Source: Juglans regia
Lineage: Eukaryota; Streptophyta; Magnoliopsida; Fagales; Juglandaceae
Reading direction: 5' to 3'
Length of the DNA stretch: 64,000 nucleotides
Assembly: GCF_001411555.2 (NCBI RefSeq)
Contig: NC_049916.1
Span: forward strand, 23,578,558-23,642,557
Shown here piece by piece: positions 1 to 11,429 of this stretch. A program made the translations under genes and the position numbers. How positions within the stretch are numbered: the stretch's first letter is position 1; every line of letters starts with the position of its first letter. The notes beneath the pieces were generated by a model. That model made no database searches, was not told where the DNA came from, and saw only the letters and a program-made list of their open reading frames with translations.

Positions 1-1391
1 TTGACGTTCTTCTTTCCTTTGCGGCTTATACAAATTAAGCTGATTGCTGATCAGAAGATATATCTATAACACATGACACACACAATACGTATGTATGTAT
101 GCATGTATGTATGCATGGTAGTGGTAGCTACTAGTAGTAGTAGTTTAGTTTGTAGGTACGCTAATCTCTCCCAGAATGGATATTGGATGGGTAAGTGTGG
201 AATAATTAAGGTGGTAATTAAATAGGATACTTTCGATACTACTTAAGATCATCATCAGTTCCAGTAGTACAAAAATAAATTAGTAAGTTTCGAAAAAAAA
301 AAAAGATCAGCTCAATGAGAATTAAAAGAACTGATCATAGTCAATTAACAGTACATGATTTAATAAGAAGAGAAATTACGTAATAATTATTTTTATAGAA
401 TATATATATATATATTCTAATTTATAAAATGATACGAGGGTGTAGTACTTCCTCTATAGTACTGTTAAGTGATAACAACCTAAACAATTTAAGGTAATTA
501 ATGAATATTACGAAGTGGGTTTATATAACTTTAATTTCTCCTTTACCTCTGGCTGAGGGCTACTCATATATGGCTGCCGACCTATCTGGACAAGAAAATT
601 AAAAACGAATTTCAATATCTTGAGATGGCCATGAAAACAATAAAAACAAAAAGTTTGGTGGCTGGTTTAGAAAGAGAGTGAGATGATATGAGAATTTTAT
701 AAATGCTAGTAAGATAATTTGTGAATAGTAGTGAGATAGTTTGAGTTGAGTATTTTTTTAGTTTTGGAAAAGAAGAGAAAAAAAATTGAATAAAAAATAT
801 TATAATATTAAAATATTGTTAGAATATAGTTTGATTAGTTTGAAAAAGTTGTAATAATTAGTTTAAAAATATTGTATTTGAATTATGTTTGGAACGAGAT
901 GAGATGAGATCTATTTCTAAACAAGCCCTAAATTCAAGTTCTAGAGTATTATTTAAGTGATCAATCTTTTAGCATTTAGTATATGCAACATTTTTAGGTA
1001 ATTTTAAGTACCTGATAGATTAACTTCTTAGATCTATAGCTCATTTTAGACCTTTAAATTTAGGTAAAACTGATGGGGTTTTGATCGGAGCAGAGCATGC
1101 AGCCCCATTAATTGGCGAAAAAATAAAGTGGACGAAGGATTTAGTGTGAAGCCTATATAGAGTGTTCAAATTGTGAAAATCTATCTGAGAACTGTCACAC
1201 GCAGAAGGCTTTTCAATTGTGAAAATCTACTCATTATGATGAATTTATGAAAGATCAAAAGGCACATGAATTCGATATTCAAATCTATATTCAATTGGCC
1301 ATATCATGTCCCTAACTTCCCACACTGCCTCCTCTGCCATGCATAAAGTGCCAGACAGCAATATTCAAACAGCAGTTACAACACATACATA
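1..1391. other. intergenic, 3' of SLY1
   Basis: No gene is supported here. The stretch is AT-rich, with an (AT)n run near 400-416 and one MITE-like element at 660-927 listed separately. The small open frames at the right end are antisense shadows of the SLY1 gene. Confidence 0.6.
660..927. mobile_element. MITE of the GAGATGAGAT family (copy A)
   Basis: The left end reads GGCTGGTTTAGAAAGAGAG. The right end, read in reverse, is GGCTTGTTTAGAAATAGA, so the ends form an imperfect terminal inverted repeat. The inside is AT-rich with the family motifs TGAGATGATATGAGA and GAGATGAGATGAGAT. There is no coding capacity and I found no clear target-site duplication. At least ten related copies occur in the window. 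Confidence 0.6.
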
Positions 1392-3497
1392 TCAACTAAC
1401 TGAAGCAGTAGCAGTACTTCCGAATCCCATCTTATGCCCCAACTGTGTAAGCTGCTCAACAAACTCCACACCCGTGAGAATTTCTGTTGCTCCATATATA
1501 ACATGTTTGCCAGGCTGCTGACGCTGTGCAAGCTCTTGCAAGCTCCCATACTCAACATAATTACCGCCACCAATCATGAACACAATTGCTTCCTTAAAAG
1601 GTACTCTCAAATGACTGCTACCGGAATTTGACTTGGGAGCACGAGGATCAAATACAAGGTAACTATCAATTTCAGGGTTCGGCTTCCCTTCCATCAAGAG
1701 CTCCACTGTCCTTGTCAATGCCAGTTGCCTATCACTTGATAACAGATTCTTCACACCTGCTGTCACAGCATAGAATTTCTCGGCCCAGTCAACAATGTTA
1801 TTTCTACTGGCTGAATTTGCTGATGCCACTGAGGCATTCAACGACTTCAGTTTTTTCACATACTGAAATGCACTGGTATCAACCTCAGACTCTTTGAGTG
1901 CAGCTTCCACTGATTCCACATCTGACTGATTAATGCTTTCTGAAGAGATCAGATACAAGATAGCAAACCGCAGCTTATCCATATTTGTCCCTTTCCCTCT
2001 GAGCACACCAAGGAGCTCATTCCGATCAATGCTTCCCCTGATCAGCATGTCATTCTCCTTTTTCGCATAAGAATCAAGAGACCTCTCCTTGATCTCACCC
2101 AACAAAACAGTCGCAATATTGGTGTGCTTATCTATAACCTGCTTCCTCTCTGTCAACTCAGGCAGTGAGCTCACTGCATTCATCAAATGCTTTGTGTTGC
2201 CCATTAAGTCTGTCCCATCAAACTCAGCCCCATCAGTCCCACCGGTCCTTTTATTCACCTCATCAACATCCTTCTTGTACTTATTCAATTGTGACTCGAT
2301 CTCCACCGCAACTTCAGGAAACTCCAATGACCCATTTTCCACCCAAAAGGGGTCTGCGCTATCCAACTCATACGACCTCATCCCACCCTTTTCACCTTGT
2401 ACACTCAACCTATTGAGCCTCAATCCAAGAATGTCATGAACAAGAGGCCGGTACCTAAAATCATGTTGTATCCCAACTGACAACTCAAAATTCCTATCGA
2501 ATATACACAAAATCGGCCGCTGGAAAGAGCTCATGAAACTCCCACCTTCTGTAAACAAATTGTTCTTCGACAACAAATGGTCTCTCAATCTCTGATCCAA
2601 TGCAGAAGCAACCATCTCAGCTGGCCCACCCTGTGGGCATCTAATTATTGGGACCACAGATAGTGTAGCCAAGACACAGAATAACCCAGTAACAATCCTC
2701 TCCACTATCTCCTCAATCTCACGATCTCCAGCCGAGGGATCATTCAATTGCACATAACTGGACTTCTGGGCCAACGAAAACAAGCTATCCTCCAATGTCA
2801 CAAACTCCAAATACTGATCATGCACCTTTGAAATCCGATTAATCGAATCTGAATTCAAAGTCCCCGATACAAGATCTTCAAGTAGCGGGCGGGGAATAGA
2901 GGAAGAGGAATTGATGTGGAAACTATCATAGAGTGACCGGGACGCGTCAACAACGATCCGCTGAATGTTGGCTTGATTGGGTTGGACAAAATACACAGCG
3001 GGCACGCCATGGACAGGCTTCCGATCCTTCTCAATTAGAAAGTAGAGAGTGACACCGTGTTTTCGAAGGTCCTTGACGTGGATCAATGGGGAGAGAATGT
3101 TCTGGCAAAACTTATCATAGATTAAGATCTTGTAAACGTCTTCATTTGCGGTACCCGTTGCGTTCACGGGTTGGTTCAGATTCAGCATTCGAGCAATGCA
3201 TTCTGAAAACACAAAGTCACAGGAATCGAAATTCAATGACATATACATACTAAATTTTACACCTATGCGACAGGGGTTATAGTTTAATCATGGAAGTACC
3301 ATTTTTAACCAGCAATTTCAGACTAGAATTGAATAATAATAATAAAGAAGTTCTCCATTTCGGCTTCTTTTCATATCCTAAGCTATCAGAAATAGCGGAT
3401 GAAATCAGGTGAATATTAAGCTAAAAATCAGAGAAACAATATGGAAATACTAATAATTTTCGATACCTGTCTGCTTTTGGCGAAGATTGAGAGCCAT
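1392..3497 (-). CDS. SLY1: SLY1-type Sec1/Munc18 (SM) protein
   Basis: Two coding exons on the minus strand: 3497-3467 (MALNLRQKQT plus one base) and 3202-1392, with a GT-AG intron between, giving 613 residues, close to the usual length for plant SLY1. The protein opens MALNLRQKQTECIARMLNLN, typical of the SLY1 branch. The Sec1 core is visible in the segments DLRKHGVTLYFLIEKDRKPV, FDRNFELSVGIQHDFRYRPL and, near residue 554, IGGGNYVEYGSLQELAQ. Family knowledge: SLY1 binds the N-terminal peptide of the Sed5/SYP3-type syntaxin and promotes SNARE assembly in ER-Golgi and intra-Golgi transport, as a peripheral cytosolic protein. The frame is open throughout and looks functional. Its start lies 272 bp from the divergent phosphatase gene. 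The start was chosen because a longer frame at the 5' end of exon 2 is intron translation. Confidence 0.93.
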
Positions 3498-3769
3498 GGC
3501 CGCGGAATCTGTTCCAAGTGAGTGATTTCAGCTTTCTTGTGCAATGTAAATATGATTCTGAGCTCTCTCTGAGAACCTCGGATCCAACCGTAGAGGGGTC
3601 GATGCAGAAATGGGTTTTTCTGCAGTGACTTTATTACGTTACCCTCTCAAAGCCACTAATATATTGCCACGTCATAATTTAAGAAAATGAGACTCAAGTC
3701 TGAAATGACAGAGTCAAGGCAGGGGTGGCAGAGAGAGAGTGAGAGAGAGAGAGCGCTGAGTATTTGGAC
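3498..3769. promoter_or_regulatory. divergent promoter/5'UTR region shared by SLY1 and the phosphatase gene
   Basis: Only 272 bp separate the two start codons, which point away from each other. The interval includes a GA-rich microsatellite at about 3731-3754 that probably lies in the phosphatase 5' leader. No clear TATA box is visible. A shared bidirectional promoter is an inference from the spacing. Confidence 0.5.
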
Positions 3770-6700
3770 ATGGAGACGACGTCGAGCATGCGCAACAGAT
3801 ACTGGATTCTGAGGCACGGCAAGAGCATTCCAAACGAGAGGGGTCTTATTGTCTCCTCCATGGTTGGTCTCTTTCGATTTTTCTCTTCTTCTTTTGCCGT
3901 TTTTGTATTCCAAACATTTGCAGATTTGGTTCTTAGATTAGCATTGCAAACAATGATTTGTGTTTTTTAGAGATGGCCATGCACATATATTGGGGAATCC
4001 AAATAGCTATTCGAATTTGATTGGTATATGCTTAACTGGGTTTTCTCAGAAATTTTGTTTCAAGTGTTAATCTTCCTTTTCTATAAATAAAACAAAAATT
4101 TAATTATACGAGATAACCTGGACAGACATCACTCCATTCAGTTAGAATTAAGGGTTAGTTAATTGTTTGCCAGGAGGTTCTTTGATCTTAGAAATTACTT
4201 CCATTCACAGAATTGTGAGTTCACTTCAAGTTACTAACCTGTGGCTAGCATCCTAACAGGAAAATGGTACGAGTGCTGAATTTCAGCTGGCATCTAATGG
4301 TGTTAAGCAAGCAGAGTTGGCTGGAAAGTCATTTCTAAAGGTAGTTGTTTGTAATCCATGATTTCCTGTCTTAATTCTATCTTTAGTCCATCTCATGCTC
4401 TACTTCGTGTTTCATCCAATATTTCTGCAGTGTCAGTCCAGTAACTTTGTTATTTTTGTTCGGTTGCTGATGTGGGAATGAATGTCTTTTAGTGTATTTT
4501 CAATGACTCTTATTTTCCACTTTCTGGATGGTAAATCTATTGTTGAAATAGTTCATTTCCGTTTTACTAATCTTCCTCATCCTATGATACTCGCGTATGA
4601 ATGATTATTGTAAGATTTAGCTAACTCAATCAGGTCGATGTCCAATTCAACAATTTTAAATTTGATTTGCTAGGCATACAAGATTTTGGTTAGTGTTGTG
4701 AACTTGTTCAGATGGACGAGTGATAAGATTAGAATAGTATATGAATTGCTTCTGGAATAACCTATTGGTGGCATAGTAGGATTACTTCGTTAACCTTCAC
4801 AATTTGGCCATTGTTGATGTAGCATGCTGAAAAACTTATAGTATTTGGATATTGCAGGCACTAAAGGAAAATAGCATACCACTGGAAAATGTCCGCCTTT
4901 TTTACTCTCCATTTTCAAGAACGACACACACTGCTAAGGTTGTTGCCTCTATGTTGAATCTTCCGTTTGAAGGTCCTCAATGTAAGGTAGACTATTCTAC
5001 CCTCGTATGGATGCAAGATATTGATGTTAGCTTAGTATTTGTTGAGCATACGAACAAATGATATAATGAAAATTTACTCATGATATCTTCAAGATGATGT
5101 TGCCCAAGGGCATTGCTTGCAGGATAAATGAAAAGAATTCTTTGAGATTTTTCTTTTTCAGACTCTAATCACCCACCAATTAGCTCAACAAAATGTAACA
5201 AGCTCTCACACTCAATCCCTTTTATTTTTATTTATGCTGACTATAGATTTTGGTGGACAGGCAATGGAAGATCTTCGAGAACGCTTCTTTGGTCCTTCAT
5301 TTGAACTGAAGTCACATGATAAAGTAAGTAATAGTTGTCAATGCTTAATATAGCTTTTGAGGGAGGTGCCGGAGTTGAGGATGGCAAGTTGAATGATTTT
5401 AGTTCTGGCGTTTATATAAAACTGCAACTAACAATTTCTCAACCCTCTGTTTGCTTTTACTGACAGTATTCAGAGGCATGGGCTCTTGATGAAAAAGATC
5501 CATTCATGCGGCCAGAAGGTGGAGAAAGTGTTGATGACGTTGCTTCTAGACTTACGAATGCTATGGAAGCTATGGAATCGGAATTGGATGGGTAAATACT
5601 ATATCAATCCATCTTTTCGTTGTCTCATGATTCACTGTTCAACGATCTTAGTATACTGTCAATAACAGTCCTAACATCATACTTGCCAAGATAAATAATT
5701 CTACTAGCATCCTATGTGCTGGAAGCCGTGTCTCTCTTGGGGGGCTACTTGCTAGAAGTAGGCTAGGATTGTTCCAGAGATTTTGGAATAAAAATCATAG
5801 TGCCATGTGTATAGCAAATCAACCAACAAATTGGCAAACCACAAACTAATAGAAATGTGACGCCCCAATGGAGGGCCTAAGCCACATGACTTATACTCTA
5901 AAAAGACTAGTTAATGATACAATTGGAGCTCTATTGGAACATTATAAAGAGCAAGAACTTCTTATCCCAAACAATGTGGGATCTCATACACCACATACTC
6001 TTATTACTTATCAAAATGGGGTATCGCAATCTCCCCTTTTATCCCACCATCCTCGTCGAGCCAGTCTGTCATAGGTGGCACGACTCAAGTCTCACATTTC
6101 TGGTTGGGATGCCTATTCCGACCTGAAATGTGGGATGAACTGTGCCACCTACGAGAGACTGGCCCGACGAGAACGTGAGGAATATAAAGGGGGAGATTGC
6201 GATACCCCATTTTGATAAGTGATAAGGGTAGTTGGTGGTGTATGGGATCCCACATTACTTGGAAGGAAAATTTCTTGTTCTTTATAATGTTTTATTAGGG
6301 CTCCAATTATATCATTGACTAATCTTTTTAGATTATAGGCCATGTGGATTGGATCTTCTATTTGGGCGTTACAAGAAATGAAGCTAATAACTACCACCCA
6401 AGAAGCCCTTTTCAAAATAATTGTATTTTTTACACATATTGGCCTCATGTAGACAAGATCACAACAAAGTTTGGCTTTAATTGCGAACTAAGAGAACAAA
6501 TGAATTCACTTAAGCCTCAGCTTTCAGTGTTTGTCTTGTTAATGTTCTTACCAGGAAAGAAGAGTAAGTGCTCCTGATGTGCAAATGATTTTGAACGATG
6601 ATATTCATTTAACTATTTGACAGCTAACTAATGTGATAGTGCCACCTCATCAAAAATACTAAAAAAGTTTTTATTTGAATTTCAAGTTTTACATAACCGT

Positions 6701-6981
6701 CCTCTATTTAAAACAAAGCTGTAAAATTGTAAAAAAATATTATATGTGTATCATTACTCAATAATTTAACAATGTTCTTGCTCTGCAGATGTGCAGTCTT
6801 GATTGTCAGCCATGGGGATCCCCTGCAAATCCTGCAGACAATACTCAATGCGGTTAAGCAAGACATAACATCCAGTAGTAATGACTTGGCATCAAGAATA
6901 GAAGCTGTTAGAGTCCCTTCCATCTTGTCACAGCACCGGAAATTTGCCCTCCTCACCGGAGAGCTCCGGGCAGTTACATAA
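3770..6981 (+). CDS. histidine phosphatase superfamily protein (phosphoglycerate-mutase-like)
   Basis: Six exons: 3770-3862, 4260-4340, 4858-4986, 5261-5323, 5467-5591 and 6789-6981, all with GT-AG introns and continuous frame, giving 227 residues. The catalytic phospho-histidine motif LRHGKS has its His at residue 16. The second active-site His is in VSHGD at residue 172, and the acidic segment RPEGGESVDDV is at 137-147. This is the branch-1 histidine phosphatase layout, in a short plant group annotated as phosphoglycerate-mutase-like. The natural substrate is not known to me, and it need not be a glycolytic mutase. Intron 5 is 1.2 kb and contains a 518-bp hairpin element. An in-frame TTG lies two codons upstream of the ATG, but ATG 3770 is the expected start. 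No lesions were seen. Confidence 0.9.
5856..6373. mobile_element. hairpin (fold-back) element inside phosphatase intron 5
   Basis: The element begins TGTGACGCCCCAAT and ends in the complement of TGTAACGCCCAAAT. It is flanked on both sides by AGAAA (5851-5855 and 6374-6378). Nearly the whole length is one long imperfect inverted repeat folding at about 6105-6125: the left arm motifs AATGTGGGATCTCATACACCA and GGGGTATCGCAATCTCCC recur inverted on the right. TG...CA ends with a 5-bp duplication are LTR-retrotransposon features, whereas the long arms are those of a fold-back element. It carries no open frame. Confidence 0.75.
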
Positions 6982-8612
6982 ACTTGAAAGTACAAGCCTT
7001 GAAAGGTGGAGCCAAGGCCAGGGGCTTCGAATAGATAATTTACACTTGATTATTGTAAGAGCCAAATTCCATGGAAAATTTGCTTGTTATTTGAGGCTGA
7101 TACTAATGTTAGTGATATGACATTATCACCAGGATTTATAAAATTCATCATCGTGCTCCCTAGTCTCTTAAGGATGAGAACAAACTATGTAGTATCAACA
7201 TCTGTTCGTTTGGGAGTTTATCAAGAGAAAGCTATACAAATGTGTCTCCACTCTGAAGCAAAATGGTGAACATGTACTAAAGAAACAAGATTTTGCGTTT
7301 TGGTCTTGAGGTGATTACATATATTTTGTGAATAGCAGTAAAAAAATAATAAAAAAATTAATAATAAAATATAGAATAGTAGTGAAAAGTAATAATAAAA
7401 TAATGAATAGTAATAGAGTGTTCTCATAACACTTCGCTACCCAAACAAATACGAACATCTCAGATGATCTGAGTTTGTTTGTGAATAATAGCGAGTTAAA
7501 ATGTTTGAGTGGATTTTGTGAGTCTCATTGAGATGTGTTTGTATGTATGAAATAGGTTGAAATATGTTTTAACTTTTTTTTATGGAAAGGTGAAAAAGTA
7601 GTGGGTTCTATCAATTATTAGTTAGTTGTTGTAGTGATGGAATAATAATAAAAATCCCATCAATAAACAATGTTGAGTTAAGATGAAAAAATTGAGACTT
7701 TTTCAGATGAAATAAGTTGTGTTTGGATTAAGAGTATAACCATCCATACAAAACTATCTCAGATGATCTGAGATCACCTTAGTATCCAAACTGGTCCTAA
7801 AGAAAAATATTTGACTGTTAATGATCATGATTCTCTATTTTTTATTGGGATTTTTCTTTTAATTCTATTTTGAATGTAATATCAAAAAGTTTTTGCCAAT
7901 TTTGAATGTATATTAAAAATCATCTCAATGATGAGGTTTGGGTCATTGAGTCTTTAGGAAGATTTCGAGCTGTTTTGAATAGTAAGATGGGATGAGATAG
8001 TTTTAGATGAGTTAAATAAAATATTATTAAAATATTATTTTTTAATATTATTATTGTTTTGAGATTTGAAAAAGTTAAATTGTTTATTATATTTTGTATG
8101 AAAATTTGAAAAAATTATAATAATGAAATAAGATAAAATGAGATGAGTTGAAAGTATTTTTATATCCAAACGGAGCCAAGTCATTCAAAACCGTACCGTA
8201 TTATAAAGTAAAGGACATAACAAAAGTCTGGTAATCTTTAATGACGGATAATGGTGTTTTGCTACCCTTTCTATATCTCTTACTATATTTTTGTAGGCTT
8301 ATTAACCTTATTAAATAAAGAGAAATAATACATATAAAATCTTTTTCAAAATCTTTAATTCGATTTATATTTAAAATGAGAGATATTTTATAAAATAATT
8401 TTTAAAAATAACATAATTACTCAATTGTTATTGTCATCTGGTTTCCATTCTAGCATTTGATTCTCAGGGACTATTTTATTTTATTTATTTCTAAGCCATT
8501 CCAACTAGTTAATTAGTTGAGTGTTGAGCTAAGATAAAATTTAATTTGACTCATGGCCAAGGCTATTTAGACGCACTGACACGTTAAGTGATTTTATATA
8601 TAATAACATGTG
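6982..8612. other. intergenic with MITE-like AT-rich repeats
   Basis: This is the 3' flank of the phosphatase gene, with no gene supported. 7290-7800 is a cluster of AT-rich MITE-like sequence containing two copies of the odd palindrome CTCAGATGATCTGAG (7459-7473 and 7758-7772) and the end motif ATCCAAACTGGTCCT. 7968-8177 is copy B of the GAGATGAGAT family (TAAGATGGGATGAGATAG on the left, GATGAGTTGAAAG and ATCCAAACGGAGCC on the right). Confidence 0.55.
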
Positions 8613-9307
8613 GATTTTTTTTTTTTTTTTTTCCAGTAAGGGGAGGTAGGGGCGACTAGCGTAGCTAACCTCCCTAGGGGTGACTATAGGAACCCCTCTA
8701 CATTGTGAAATGTTCGATTTGAGTCATAGCTACTTTCTAATGGACGAGCCCATCACCACAGCACTACCAAAATAGCAACTGGTTCAACCAAAGTTTTGAA
8801 TTTCGTTCCGTACCGGCCGGTACAGGGACTATATACATTTCGTGTCGGCCAAAATACTGGCCGGTACCTAAATTTCGGCCTGTACCGGCCTCAATTTCGG
8901 CCAGTGTTTTTTTTTTTCGTTTTTTCAAACTATAAGTTTATTTTTTAATCCTCAATTCAGACTAGACTATTTATAATTTATATATATGTATTTATATATA
9001 GACTATTATTTTGAAATATAATTTTGAAATATAATTTATTTATATATCGATCATTCCGAAATGTTATCTCGAAATACTATCCCGAAATGCTATCCCGAAA
9101 CGGTACCGGTATTGAAATATTTCGTTCCAGTGCCTTGACCGGTACAGCGTCCGGTACGGTATTCAAAACATTGGGTCCAACACCCATCCCATAGACTTTT
9201 GATTAGGTACTATTCCAGCAAGCGGTTTCAATTTACGTCGAACTCAAATTCCTTACCTCAAGGCTATGGAATACTAGTTCGTACCAACTGGGCTACTACC
9301 TTGGTGG
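8613..9307 (-). mobile_element. tRNA-derived SINE, interrupted by a hAT MITE
   Basis: The element is flanked by a perfect 12-bp direct repeat TAATAACATGTG (8601-8612 and 9308-9319). On the minus strand it starts CCACCAAGGTAGTAGCCCAG and contains an RNA polymerase III box A (TAGCCCAGTTGGT, complement of 9283-9295) and about 38 bp later a box-B-like GAGTTCGACG (complement of 9236-9245). It ends in a poly(A) tail seen as poly(T) at about 8614-8632. Removing the nested element at 8789-9173 leaves roughly 300 bp, a normal SINE length. The identity as a SINE is well supported; the family name is unknown to me. Confidence 0.85.
8789..9173. mobile_element. non-autonomous hAT element (CCGGTAC subterminal repeats), nested in the SINE
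   Basis: Terminal inverted repeats: the left end CAAAGTTTTGAAT pairs with the right end ATTCAAAACATTG. The flanking 8-bp duplication is GGTTCAAC (8781-8788) and GGTCCAAC (9174-9181), one mismatch. The interior is non-coding with repeated GTACCGG/CCGGTAC motifs near both ends. The 8-bp duplication and short terminal repeats indicate the hAT superfamily. Confidence 0.8.
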
Positions 9308-9319
9308 TAATAACATGTG

Positions 9320-11429
9320 TCACTTAACATGTATAATTATGAATTATCTTTTGCTATTTAAAGTTACACATGTGAAATGGATTATGTATCATCTATATAT
9401 ATATATATATAATTAGTATGGAAAGTTCATATCAATAATATAAATAATAGAGCAATGCTTCATCTTAATGTTTCGTTTGGATTTAGAAAGTGTTTCATTT
9501 TATCTCATCTCATCATTACAATTTTTTCAAATTTTCACACAAAATATAATAAACAATTCAATATTTTCAAATCACAATTCAACTTTTTCAAATTATAAAA
9601 TAATAATATTATTAAAAAATAATATTTTAACAATATTTTTCTCAACTTTCATTTTTCATTTAAAACTATCTCATATAATCTCTGAATCCAAACCAACCCT
9701 AAGTCTTATTATTTTTAATTATTAGTATAATATATTTTAAGTAATTTTATATGTTAATTACTTTAATAACAACGAATTAAGATGTGTCATATGATAATGT
9801 AACTTGTGCTGAAAAAAGTTTTATTAGCTAAAGATGAATAATAATATTTATGTAAATTATTATAGTATCCATGCATATACTTTTTTTTATGATTTAGCTC
9901 CTCAAAATCTAATGATATTTAGAATTATACTACTTGCAAGTTTTGTATTTCAACACACTGCCGCCATGGGAGCTCTTGAAGTTATTAAAAAAATTAAAAT
10001 TTTATTCATTAGTTGATGTCATATGTCTTTTATCTTCTGCATCATTAAGATCTCGTCTGGTTAAACAGAAGAAATAGAATGAGATAAAAAATTAAAAGTT
10101 AAATAAAATATTATTAAAATATATTTTTTTAATATATTTTTTATTTAAGATTTAAAAAAATTGAATTATTTATTAATTTTGTGTTAAAATTTAAAAAATT
10201 TAGAATAATTATATGAGATCTTGATAACGAAACGAGTCCTAATATATCTTGATTTTTCAAATTATAGATTTGCAAATAAAATTAATTTTTAACAATTTAA
10301 CGGTTTAAAATGTCGGCTTTTATTGTCATTAAATAAATTAAAATCACATAAATTAAGCTTGCACGTGTCATGTCCACGGCATCAGACAGCTGAGTCACGT
10401 GCTACCTCCAATGCCCAATCTTTTTGGGACTTCTATAATTAATTTTATTTTATTTGAATTGAACGAAACTGCTGCTTCTCTCTCTCTCTCTCTCCCCGGC
10501 AAACTCCACGAAATTCTGCGATTGTTTTTGTATTCTTCTTTACCCACTCCGTTTTTCTTTATAGGTAAATTATTTTGGTCATTTTCTCTTACTTCGTGTA
10601 GTTTGTTGCTTGTTTGTTAATTATCTGCTTGGTTCTTGGGTAAGTGTAGGAAAATGCAATGAACTGCGTTTTTCAATTTTCGTGATTTTTCTTCGAAATG
10701 GACGATGATGCACTGCCATTTGCTTAACTCATGGATCGAAACTGATTTATTTATTGTTCTTACTATAAATTGTTCTAGATGGGTTCCGATTGTTTTCTAC
10801 CTTTTCAATCTTTGTCCAATCGAGCGCGTACTTGTATCGAGCAATTTCGATATGCGTAATTTTTTTTTTCTTTGTGGACTGATGACATGGATGAACAGAA
10901 ACACACAATGTTATCTATGAACTTATATTGTAAAAAGGTTGGTCTTTGGAATTCGTTCTGCGGTACATTATTTTTGAAAACCATCACTTGATGAGTGGAA
11001 ATTGTTTATTACATTTGTTTCTATCTGCCTTTTTTTTTCCTCCCTATCCCGTTAGGGCTCGAGTCTTTGTGTACTTCATTATGAAAGGGTTTTATCCCGT
11101 TTTGCTCTTTTGAAATAGTCTTGACAATGACAGCCCCAAGATTTTGTTAAGTCAAAATTGGTTTTGGATACTGTGCAATGTAGGTTTCAGTGCCAAAAAG
11201 TAGAGGGGGCTCGCAATGGATGCATGTAGATATGATACTCCGCAGCTTTTATTTATATTTTTAAATCTCTTCGTTTTGACTCTTGGAATATGCTTATCAT
11301 TCATGGTGAATGTTGACAGGTGTATATTTGCTTCGGCTTGTTCAATTTTTCACCTTTATGTATTTACTTGGGATATAGTACCATTATGCTGGCTATATCT
11401 GCAAGGCCAGTTAGAATTTAATATAGCCA
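9320..11429. other. intergenic and LAZ1-like upstream region
   Basis: This stretch contains GAGATGAGAT-family copies at 9472-9700 (inverted) and about 10049-10241 (degenerate). A CT-rich tract at about 10476-10496 followed by CCCCGGCAAACTCC may mark the 5' leader of the LAZ1-like gene, with a leader intron starting at about 10565 (ATAG then GTAAAT). That leader placement is speculative. Confidence 0.45.
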
